Below, one piece after another: positions 1 to 4,942 of a stretch of 6,615 nt of DNA. The notes beneath the pieces were generated by a model. It did not search any database, was not told the origin of the DNA, and saw only the letters and a list, made by a program, of their open reading frames with translations. The stretch's first letter is position 1, and each line of letters opens with the position of its first letter. This DNA is from Terriglobales bacterium. GTDB lineage: Bacteria > Acidobacteriota > Terriglobia > Terriglobales > Acidobacteriaceae. The translations under genes and the position numbers were made by a program. Location of the stretch: assembly GCA_015655365.1 (NCBI GenBank), contig JAATFE010000441.1:1-6615 (forward strand), given 5' to 3'.

Positions 1-54
1 ACTTCCGACGACATTTTGAATTTGATCTTTTCCACGTTCTGCATCGGAAAATAA
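1..54 (+). CDS. mnmE: MnmE (TrmE) tRNA-modification GTPase, C-terminal end only
   Basis: The first 17 codons in frame 1 read TSDDILNLIFSTFCIGK and end in TAA at 52-54. This is the conserved C-terminal signature of MnmE, whose last residues are FCIGK; the invariant cysteine sits just before the IGK end. MnmE is a cytoplasmic GTPase that works with MnmG to modify the wobble uridine (U34) of certain tRNAs, using a tetrahydrofolate-derived carbon and the C-terminal cysteine region. The rest of the gene lies upstream of the window. The next possible start codon (GTG at 56) follows after one base, so downstream genes may be co-transcribed. The piece is short, but the match to the family terminus is nearly complete over the visible residues. 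Confidence 0.9.
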   Translation, partial: TSDDILNLIFSTFCIGK

Positions 55-55
55 C

Positions 56-166
56 GTGGCCGTCGATTGGCAGCCTGTGGTTCGCGAGCAGGGCTGGCTT
101 GCCACCGTGGCGCTCGGCTGGTCATACTGCTGGCAGTTCGTACTGTGGATCGTCTGTCAGAAATGA
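56..166 (+). CDS. Possible 36-aa Trp-rich single-pass membrane microprotein
   Basis: An open frame starts at GTG 56, one base after the mnmE stop, and ends at TGA 164-166. That stop overlaps the ATG of the following reductase gene (ATGA at 163-166), a typical translational-coupling junction. A weak Shine-Dalgarno-like GGAAAA lies at 46-51. The predicted 36 residues hold five tryptophans. A short polar N-terminus (VDWQPVVREQ) precedes a hydrophobic stretch, GWLATVALGWSYCWQFVLW, long enough to cross a membrane once, and the end is CQK. I do not recognise a family. If real, it would be a small inner-membrane protein made with the reductase, perhaps a membrane tether or partner (inference). The alternative is that it is only the open leader of the reductase gene. 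The case rests on the tight spacing at both ends and the membrane-like composition. Confidence 0.45.
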   Translation: MAVDWQPVVREQGWLATVALGWSYCWQFVLWIVCQK

Positions 167-978
167 GGGTTGCTGTGGACCGTCAACTTTATGCCGCACG
201 CCTGGAACGCAAGGAGTGCATCTCCGAGCAGGCTCAGTGCTATCACTTCGAGTTTGTCATCGATGAGTTGGAGAGTTTTTCCTATGCCGCGGGGCAGTTT
301 GTCTCCGCTGTCGCCGACGACGCGAAGGGCAAGCAACAGACCCGCGCCTACTCGCTGGCTTCGGCGGCCAACGGCAACCGCTTCGACCTGTGCGTGAACC
401 GGGTGGAGGAGGGGTTCTTCTCCAACCATCTGGCCGATCTGCCCGACCTGCCCATTGGCGCCAAGATCAATGTGCATGGGCCGCACGGGCACTTCATTTT
501 GCGCGAGCCGATCACGGACTCGATCCTGGTGGCTACCGGGACCGGGGTGGCGCCGATGCGCGGCTTTACGCAATGGCTGTTTCCCGCCGACGGTCCCGAC
601 CGCAGCAATGGCAAGCAAATCTGGCTGGTCTATGGCACCCGCTACGAGACCGACATGTATTACCACGAGGAGTTCGAGGCGCTGGCCCGGCGCAAGCCCA
701 ATTTCCACTATCTGCCCACGCTGAGCCGCGCGCAGGATAGCTGGAAAGGGTTGCGGGGCTATGTGCAGAATCATGTGGCGAAGATTGTGGAACGCGCCGC
801 ACGTTTGGGCCTGCCGCATCCGCAGCCCGCGGTCGACCCGGCGATTCCGCCTGCCGAGCTCAACTTCGAGGTCTACGCCTACATCTGCGGCTTGAATTTC
901 ATGGTCACTTCGGTACGCGAGAGCCTGGCCGGCTTCGGATGGCACCGCAAACAGATTGTGTTCGAGAGATACGACTGA
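163..978 (+). CDS. Ferredoxin/flavodoxin-NADP(+) reductase-like FAD oxidoreductase
   Basis: This 271-residue protein has the two-domain ferredoxin-NADP reductase fold and should be a soluble cytoplasmic enzyme passing electrons between NAD(P)H, FAD and a small carrier. Residues 5-115 form the FAD barrel, with the flavin-binding RAYS at 61-64. Residues 120-271 form the NAD(P) domain, with GTGVAP at 126-131, LVYGTR at 155-160 and YICGLNFM at 240-247; the chain ends in an aromatic FERYD. No 2Fe-2S cysteine cluster is visible, so it resembles Fpr-type reductases rather than dioxygenase reductases with a fused ferredoxin. A Pro-rich insertion at about 216-236 separates the last strands. I chose ATG 163 because it overlaps the preceding small ORF. 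GTG 175, with GAGGG five bases upstream, is a good alternative and would lose only four residues. The frame is open further upstream, but that part does not look like the family. The natural redox partner cannot be told from the sequence. Confidence 0.87.
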   Translation: MRVAVDRQLYAARLERKECISEQAQCYHFEFVIDELESFSYAAGQFVSAVADDAKGKQQTRAYSLASAANGNRFDLCVNRVEEGFFSNHLADLPDLPIGAKINVHGPHGHFILREPITDSILVATGTGVAPMRGFTQWLFPADGPDRSNGKQIWLVYGTRYETDMYYHEEFEALARRKPNFHYLPTLSRAQDSWKGLRGYVQNHVAKIVERAARLGLPHPQPAVDPAIPPAELNFEVYAYICGLNFMVTSVRESLAGFGWHRKQIVFERYD

Positions 979-1015
979 GGCGTTGGCTAGGTCTGGTTTT
1001 GGCAGAGAAATACGC

Positions 1016-1855
1016 CTACAGATTGAACAGCTCGCGGAGGCGCTTGGTTTGGGCGCGGCTGACGGGGATCTCGGTCTGGCGCTTGTCGTTCATGCGCAAC
1101 TGGTAGCTGGACTTGAACCACGGCACCACTTCGCGGATGTGGTTGATGTTGACCACAAAACCGCGATGGGCGCGCCAGAAAACCGCGGGGTCGAGCAAGT
1201 CGAGCAGTTCCTCGAGCGTGCGGCACTTGGACTGGCCTTCGAAATGGGGGGTGACCACGCGAATGACGCCTTCGTCGATGGCGGCGTAGCAAATCTCCGC
1301 CTGATCGACCAGCAAGAGCCGGTTCTGCGCCTGCACAATCAGCTTGGCCGGCTGCGGCGTGCGCGAGGCTCCCTGCGGCCGGTTCAGCAGCTTGAGCAGG
1401 GCGTCGAGCTGCGACTCGATCGGGGTCTCAACCGGAGAACCATTCACGCCTGCGACACTTCCGGCCATGCGGTCGCGCACACGTTCCACGGCTTGCTGCA
1501 CGCGGGTGCGGTCGAAGGGCTTGAGCAGGTAATCGACGGCGTTCACGTCGAAGGCGCGCACGGCGTACTGATCGTAGGCCGTGGCAAAAACAAACTGGGG
1601 CAGCGGCTCGACGTCTTCGGCGGGCAGCACGCGGCGGCGTTCGAGCAGGCGGTTGATTACGCCAAAGCCGTCCTGGCCCGGCATCTGCACATCCAGAAAG
1701 ACCAGGTCGGGGTGGAATTCCTCGATCAGATCGACGGCCTCGATGCCGTTGGTTCCCTGGGCCACTACGTCCACGCCACCCACCGAGTCGAGCAGATACT
1801 TGAGCTCTTCGCGGGCCAGTTGTTCGTCGTCGATGATGAGCGCGGAGATGGGCAT
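1016..1855 (-). CDS. LytTR-family response regulator (REC-LytTR)
   Basis: This 279-residue DNA-binding response regulator has an N-terminal receiver domain (about 3-122) with the acidic pair D9/D10, phospho-acceptor D55 (in LVFLDVQMPG), T92 and K112 (in LLKPF), so all the phosphorylation residues are intact. An Ala/Pro/Gln-rich linker at about 131-168 leads to a LytTR DNA-binding domain (169-277) with the typical FWRAHRGFVVNINHI at 226-240. Such proteins usually bind direct repeats upstream of their targets when phosphorylated by a LytS/YehU-type membrane kinase. No kinase gene is in the window. ATG 1855 fits the family start (MPISALIIDDEQ); there is no Shine-Dalgarno sequence. The frame stays open upstream into the next gene, but a strong promoter just before this start argues against a longer protein. 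The gene lies downstream of the zinc-ribbon gene on the same strand and converges on the reductase gene with a 37-bp gap. Confidence 0.93.
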   Translation of the reverse strand: MPISALIIDDEQLAREELKYLLDSVGGVDVVAQGTNGIEAVDLIEEFHPDLVFLDVQMPGQDGFGVINRLLERRRVLPAEDVEPLPQFVFATAYDQYAVRAFDVNAVDYLLKPFDRTRVQQAVERVRDRMAGSVAGVNGSPVETPIESQLDALLKLLNRPQGASRTPQPAKLIVQAQNRLLLVDQAEICYAAIDEGVIRVVTPHFEGQSKCRTLEELLDLLDPAVFWRAHRGFVVNINHIREVVPWFKSSYQLRMNDKRQTEIPVSRAQTKRLRELFNL

Positions 1856-1871
1856 ACGGATCGGAAGTTCG

Positions 1872-1900
1872 ATTGTAGGAAGGGAACCGGCGCGGGTCAA
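1872..1900 (-). promoter_or_regulatory. Sigma-70-type promoter for the LytTR regulator gene
   Basis: On the minus strand, TTGACC (plus 1895-1900) is followed by a 17-bp spacer and TACAAT (plus 1872-1877). Each hexamer matches the sigma-70 consensus at five of six positions, with the ideal spacing. The -10 box ends 16 bases before the ATG at 1855, so the 5' leader would be only about 9-10 nt, too short for a normal Shine-Dalgarno, and none is seen. The promoter lies in the 88-bp gap after the zinc-ribbon gene, so the regulator can be expressed separately from that gene. Confidence 0.65.
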
Positions 1901-1943
1901 TCCCTGAAGGAGCAGGGCTCTGCCGCGCGCGTTCACGGGCACC

Positions 1944-2477
1944 CTACTCGCCCAGCACGTGGAGCCGCGCCGGCATGTGATCGCAGGCCAACTCATGGCC
2001 GCAGCGCGTGCAGTACCGATCGGTGGTGCGCACGGTGCGGAAGCAGTGGCCGCAGTTGGCGGCGAGCCGGTAGTTGCACTGCGGGCAGAAGTGGAAGCCG
2101 CCCTGCACCTGGGTGCCGCAAGCAGGGCAGCGCGAGACCATCGGCTGACGCAGGAGGAAGTAGAGCACAGCGCCGATGCCACCGGGCATGACAAAGCAAA
2201 CGAGGATCCAGAACCGGGAACTCATGGCGCGGCGCGGCGCGTCCTTGCTGATGTAACCGACCATCAGGGAGTAGATGGCGATCAGAAAGCCCCAGGAGAG
2301 GTTGAAGTAGATGCGGAAACCGAGCGGGGGGACAGGACGGTTTCTGTGTTCCGGCAGAACGACCCAGACGTAATACTCCACCAGCAAGAAAGACACGGAA
2401 GCCAGGATGATCGACCACACAGGAATCATGCGCTCGTCTTCGGCCGGGGTAATCGATTGAGATTCAAACATAAGCAT
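1944..2477 (-). CDS. Membrane protein with C-terminal double zinc ribbon
   Basis: The 177-residue product has three predicted membrane helices (about 18-41, 57-76 and 89-110) and then a cytoplasmic-looking tail with two zinc ribbons. The ribbons are C117/C120 with C131/C134 (CPAC, CPQC) and C142/C145 with C156/C159 (CGHC, CTRC). All eight cysteines are present, so two zinc ions should be bound. Proteins with this layout are usually annotated only as zinc-ribbon domain membrane proteins, and the role is unknown; the ribbons could contact protein or nucleic acid. Start choice is uncertain. ATG 2477 directly follows a GGGCGGG tract, while ATG 2471 sits six bases from it and may be the true start; the difference is two residues. 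The LytTR regulator gene lies 88 bp downstream on the same strand, so a functional link is possible but unproven. No convincing promoter was found upstream. Confidence 0.85.
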   Translation of the reverse strand: MLMFESQSITPAEDERMIPVWSIILASVSFLLVEYYVWVVLPEHRNRPVPPLGFRIYFNLSWGFLIAIYSLMVGYISKDAPRRAMSSRFWILVCFVMPGGIGAVLYFLLRQPMVSRCPACGTQVQGGFHFCPQCNYRLAANCGHCFRTVRTTDRYCTRCGHELACDHMPARLHVLGE

Positions 2478-2554
2478 CCCGCCCTGGGTGGGTATTCGTG
2501 AAGAGAGGTTAAGCGCCTGTGGAGCAGGTCCAAATTGTTTAACTACGTCCCTCA

Positions 2555-2610
2555 GGGGCTAAAGCCCGCGTTGATTTTGTGGCACTTACGGCACGACTAA
2601 AGTCGTGCCC
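2555..2610. repeat. REP-like bipartite hairpin element, copy 1
   Basis: Two hairpins with the same TAAA loop are visible. The first is GGGC-TAAA-GCCC (2556-2567, four-bp stem). The second is GGCACGAC-TAAA-GTCGTGCC (2590-2609), a perfect eight-bp stem. Their loops start 38 bases apart (2560 and 2598). Such palindromes with a TAAA loop recur between genes in acidobacterial genomes as far as I recall, and they resemble REP sequences mobilised by RAYT-type Y1 transposases; no such transposase is in this window. In RNA either hairpin could slow 3'-end decay of transcripts. Confidence 0.75.
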
Positions 2611-2646
2611 TGACGCATATCGCCCTTTTGCCCGTGTTTTTCCGCA

Positions 2647-2703
2647 GCCTGTAAAGCCCATCGTTCGTAATCGAGCGTTTGCGGCATGACTAAAGTCGTG
2701 CCC
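2647..2703. repeat. REP-like bipartite hairpin element, copy 2 (degenerate)
   Basis: This is a second copy of the preceding element. The first half is decayed: TAAAGCCC at 2652-2659 keeps the loop and right arm, but the left arm is lost. The second half is GGCATGAC-TAAA-GTCGTGCC (2683-2702), an eight-bp stem with one G-T wobble. The two TAAA loops start 39 bases apart here, against 38 in copy 1. The distance from copy 1 is 92 bases measured at the first loop and 93 at the second, so the pair looks like an old tandem duplication with divergent filler between. Confidence 0.7.
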
Positions 2704-2835
2704 TTCCAAAACCAGGCTTTCGCCATAAGGTTGTTAAGCAAAGCTTAGTCTCTACTTGAATGGACGAGGCAGCAAATCGGTAAGTTGCGCAAAGCTGCGA
2801 AGAGATTCGGGAGGAAAGGGGGGGAGATTGGGGAA

Positions 2836-3204
2836 TCAGGAGCGGTGGCGCGCCCAGCCGGCTACCAGCGCGGCTGCGACGATGGCAGGGCAGAGGATGC
2901 AGACAACCAGGGTGAACTGTCCGCTCAGGTCGCTCAAGCGCCCTTCCGAGACCAGATCTTCGGTGATCCACCAGATGAGCGGGCCCAACCCAAGAACCAC
3001 CAGCACCATGGCCGCGAGCGCCAGGCAGCGACCGCGTTTGCAACCGGCTTTCTGCTCTTGCATTACGCCCAAAGAGGCAACCACGACGCAGTGAGTGCGA
3101 TGGGCCACGGAGCTTTCGCGGTCCGTCTGACTTCCTGCCAGGGCCGAAACCAGGTCGCGGTTCGCGCCCGATTTGAGATCGTCGGCGCTGCCGCGGAAAT
3201 TCAC
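2836..3204 (-). CDS. Small two-helix membrane protein paired with the ECF sigma factor
   Basis: The 122-residue product starts at GTG 3204, overlapping the sigma-factor stop (GTGA at 3201-3204), so the two are almost certainly translated together. The N-terminal ~58 residues are polar and hold C39, C55 and C60 (with C39 in HRTHCVVVASLG). Two membrane helices follow at about 59-80 and 96-117, and the end is basic (WARHRS). Genes in this position usually encode an anti-sigma factor that holds the sigma at the membrane. The usual zinc anti-sigma motif (Hx3Cx2C) is not complete: H35-x3-C39 is there but the next cysteine is not. It may be an unusual anti-sigma, a partner subunit or an unrelated conserved membrane protein. 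I do not recognise a named family. The anti-sigma role is inferred from context only. Confidence 0.75.
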   Translation of the reverse strand: MNFRGSADDLKSGANRDLVSALAGSQTDRESSVAHRTHCVVVASLGVMQEQKAGCKRGRCLALAAMVLVVLGLGPLIWWITEDLVSEGRLSDLSGQFTLVVCILCPAIVAAALVAGWARHRS

Positions 3205-3857
3205 ACGGTCTCCGGGTGGCGCAGAGGCCTGCGCTCCAGTTTTGGCTTAAGTGCGGCCATGCCACGATAAAGCCTCGATTTCACGGTGGAAAGAGGCGCA
3301 CGGGTTACTTTGGCGATTTCTTCCAGCGACAACTCCTCGTGGAAGCGGAGCACCAGCACCTCGCGGTAGAGCGTATCCAGCTCCAGCAGCGCGGAGGCGA
3401 TCCGTTCGCGGTCTTCGACGTTGGCGCAGCGGTCGAAAGGAGTCGGTTCGTCGTCGGCAAGCTCGAAGCTCATGGGGCGGTCGTCTTCGCCTCCCACTTC
3501 AAAGAGCTCGTCGAGGCTGGACATGGTCTTTTTGCGCCGCTGGTCGATGAGCAGGTTGCGCGCAATGGTAAACAGCCAGGTATCGAACCGCGCCAGACCG
3601 TTGAACTGGGCACCGCGGACCATCACCCGCATCCAAACTTCCTGGAACAGGTCTTCGGCCAGCTCGCGATTGCCGGAAAGATAAAGCAGATAGCGCAGCA
3701 GGCGATGCTGGTAGCGGACGATCAACTCATCCAGCAGGCCAACATCCTGGCGCTTGAGCCCGGCGGCGATGGCAAGGCTCTCCTGACGCACCTGAGCCTG
3801 AAGCGCTGCGGAGGAAGTCGGCGCGAAAAGAGGTCGAACGGACGCAACTGTGCTCAT
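3201..3857 (-). CDS. ECF-type RNA polymerase sigma factor (sigma-70 family)
   Basis: This 218-residue protein has a sigma-2 region at about 44-110, including AEDLFQEVWMRV (67-78, core-polymerase contact) and RFDTWLFTIARNLLIDQRR (90-108, -10 recognition and melting). An acidic linker covers 113-147. A sigma-4 region at about 150-207 has the helix-turn-helix LSLEEIAKVTRAPLSTVKSR (176-195), which reads the -35 element. There is no sigma-1 or sigma-3 domain, as expected for an extracytoplasmic-function sigma. The start ATG 3857 has GGAG four bases upstream. The N-terminal ~30 residues are longer than the minimal ECF form. It overlaps the downstream membrane-protein gene by four bases. Which signal or regulon it serves cannot be told; I found no match to the typical GGAAC-type ECF promoter upstream, so autoregulation is not shown. 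Confidence 0.93.
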   Translation of the reverse strand: MSTVASVRPLFAPTSSAALQAQVRQESLAIAAGLKRQDVGLLDELIVRYQHRLLRYLLYLSGNRELAEDLFQEVWMRVMVRGAQFNGLARFDTWLFTIARNLLIDQRRKKTMSSLDELFEVGGEDDRPMSFELADDEPTPFDRCANVEDRERIASALLELDTLYREVLVLRFHEELSLEEIAKVTRAPLSTVKSRLYRGMAALKPKLERRPLRHPETV

Positions 3858-3973
3858 CTCACTCCATTAGACGACAGGATGGGGCGCGGAGTCTCATTTT
3901 CGGAGAATTGCGGCGGAATTTGCTTATTGGGCGGCGGAGAGGCGCTTTTGGGCGATCTTGCCGCGCACCCTCC

Positions 3974-4013
3974 GGCTCGAGCACGGCGCGGAAAGACTTC
4001 CTGGCTTGAGCAC
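3974..4013. repeat. Imperfect direct repeat GGCTCGAGCAC / GGCTTGAGCAC
   Basis: Two 11-bp copies at 3974-3984 and 4003-4013 differ at one base and start 29 bp apart. The first contains the perfect palindrome GCTCGAGC. They lie between the divergent sigma-factor and methyltransferase genes, about 120 bp before the former and 100 bp before the latter. They could be regulator-binding sites, but chance repetition in GC-rich DNA is also possible. Confidence 0.3.
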
Positions 4014-4040
4014 TCATAGGCACCCCGGCAGGCCCAGTAT

Positions 4041-4062
4041 GCAGCGCCTCCGGCGCGGCTGC
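4041..4062. repeat. GC-rich hairpin in the divergent intergenic region
   Basis: Bases 4041-4062 can fold with outer arms GCAGC and GCTGC and an inner GCGCC-TCC-GGCGC option; the two pairings compete. No T-tract follows on either strand, so it is not a standard intrinsic terminator. It lies 53 bases before the methyltransferase start. Function unknown. Confidence 0.3.
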
Positions 4063-4101
4063 AAGGGCGCGGCGAGGACGCCGCAGAGATGGCGAATCTT
4101 C

Positions 4102-4114
4102 TACACTATCCCTT
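4102..4114 (+). promoter_or_regulatory. Possible -10 element for leaderless rlmB transcript
   Basis: TACACT at 4102-4107 matches the -10 consensus at four of six positions and ends exactly seven bases before the ATG at 4115. Transcription would therefore start at or next to the start codon. No Shine-Dalgarno sequence precedes the ATG, which fits a leaderless mRNA. There is no good -35 box at the normal distance (4079-4084 is CGCCGC), so this is only a candidate. Confidence 0.35.
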
Positions 4115-4942
4115 ATGGAAGTTCTGTATGGGGTTCATCCGGTAGAGGAAGCAGTGAAGGCCGGCAGACGGCGTTTTGACCAGGTATTGGTGGCTCGCGA
4201 GCGCCAGGACGAACGGCTGGAGCGGCTTGTTGCGCTGTGCCGCGAGGCCGGCGTCCGCGTGCGCCAGGAAACGCGCGAGCAGTTGACGCAGATGGCCCAG
4301 ACCGCGGCCCACCAGGGCGTGGTGGCTTTGGTGCGCGGGCAGGAGTTTTATACCATCGAGGACCTGTATGAGGCTCCCAAGACAACGGGTACCGCGCCTG
4401 CGCCGGGCAGGCTGGTGCTGGCTCTGGATGGCGTGGAGGACCCGCAAAACCTGGGCGCACTGCTGCGCGTGGCCGACGGCGCCGGAGTGGACGGCGTGGT
4501 GCTGACCGAGCGGCGGGCCGCTCCGCTGAGTCCGGTTGCCGTGAAGGCCAGCGCCGGAGCATCGGAGCATTTGCGCATTGCGCGGGTGGTGAACCTGGTG
4601 CGCGCGCTGGAAGATCTGAAACGCAAGAATCTGTGGATCATCGGCCTGGACGAGCGCGGAACCTGCGACTACGATCAGTTCGACTTTTCCGGCGACTGCG
4701 TGCTGGTGCTGGGACGCGAGGGCGCGGGACTGCACGACCTGGTGCGCCGCACCTGCGACCACCTGCTGCGCATTCCCATGGCGGGCGGCGTCAGCTCGCT
4801 CAATGTTTCGGCGGCGGGAGCGGTGGTGCTGTACGAGGCCTCCCGCCAGCGCCGCGCTGCTGGAGCCTTTGGCCCCGTTGCGGGTGGCGCAAAGCCGGCT
4901 GCTGCGTCTAAACCAAAGAAACAGAAAGGCCTGGGTTCATGA
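4115..4942 (+). CDS. rlmB: TrmH/SpoU-family 23S rRNA 2'-O-methyltransferase, RlmB-like
   Basis: This 275-residue protein fits RlmB, which uses S-adenosylmethionine to methylate the 2'-OH of a guanosine in the 23S rRNA peptidyl-transferase region (G2251 in E. coli). Residues 1-75 form the L30e-like substrate-binding domain, beginning MEVLYGVHPVEEA. Residues 98-245 form the SPOUT domain, with its trefoil-knot cofactor site. Motif 1 is DPQNLGALLRVADGAGVDGV (109-128, with N112 and R118), motif 2 is VLVLGREGAG (196-205, with E202) and motif 3 is IPMAGGVSSLNVSAAGA (220-236, with N230). The last ~30 residues are an Ala/Gly/Lys-rich tail (AAASKPKKQKGLGS at the end) beyond the core fold, perhaps for RNA contact. 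ATG 4115 is the family start; there is no Shine-Dalgarno sequence. A related TrmH-type target (tRNA or another rRNA site) cannot be excluded. The stop overlaps the next gene by ATGA. Confidence 0.88.
   Translation: MEVLYGVHPVEEAVKAGRRRFDQVLVARERQDERLERLVALCREAGVRVRQETREQLTQMAQTAAHQGVVALVRGQEFYTIEDLYEAPKTTGTAPAPGRLVLALDGVEDPQNLGALLRVADGAGVDGVVLTERRAAPLSPVAVKASAGASEHLRIARVVNLVRALEDLKRKNLWIIGLDERGTCDYDQFDFSGDCVLVLGREGAGLHDLVRRTCDHLLRIPMAGGVSSLNVSAAGAVVLYEASRQRRAAGAFGPVAGGAKPAAASKPKKQKGLGS

Larger units (their letters stand above)
2478..2835. other. Non-coding region with REP-like hairpins
   Basis: This 358-bp stretch between two minus-strand genes has no ORF with credible protein features. Bases 2555-2703 hold two copies of a hairpin element (annotated separately). 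From 2704 to 2835 the sequence is less GC-rich and includes a short inverted repeat, TAAGC-AAA-GCTTA (2735-2747), and a purine-rich run near 2805-2830. Neither makes a clear intrinsic terminator because no T-tract follows in the minus direction. The region should contain the end of the sigma-factor operon transcript and the promoter of the zinc-ribbon gene, but I cannot place either with confidence. Confidence 0.7.

Noticed and set aside
978..1017. Inverted repeat AGGCGT / ACGCCT in the convergent gap as a bidirectional terminator
   Set aside because: The stem is only six bp with a 28-base loop and no T-tract on either side; too weak to call.
956..2191. 411-codon plus-strand frame spanning the LytTR and zinc-ribbon genes
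   Set aside because: Both minus-strand genes in this stretch have complete conserved domains; the plus frame is His/Gly/Asp-rich and matches nothing.
1016..2194. Extended 392-residue version of the LytTR regulator
   Set aside because: The extra 113 residues are out-of-frame zinc-ribbon coding sequence. The receiver domain starts right after ATG 1855 and a promoter precedes it.
2490..2545. Promoter for the zinc-ribbon gene
   Set aside because: The best pair on the minus strand (TTGGAC, 16 bp, TAACCT) matches only about half of each consensus hexamer.
2735..2747. TAAGC-AAA-GCTTA hairpin as terminator of the sigma operon
   Set aside because: Five-bp AT-containing stem, and no T-run follows it in the minus direction.
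3216..4019. 267-codon plus-strand frame opposite the sigma factor
   Set aside because: It is the shadow of a clear ECF sigma gene, with no domain of its own.
3958..4179. 73-codon plus-strand frame upstream of and overlapping rlmB
   Set aside because: Arg-rich random-looking composition, no ribosome-binding site, and it overlaps the start of a well-supported gene in another frame.
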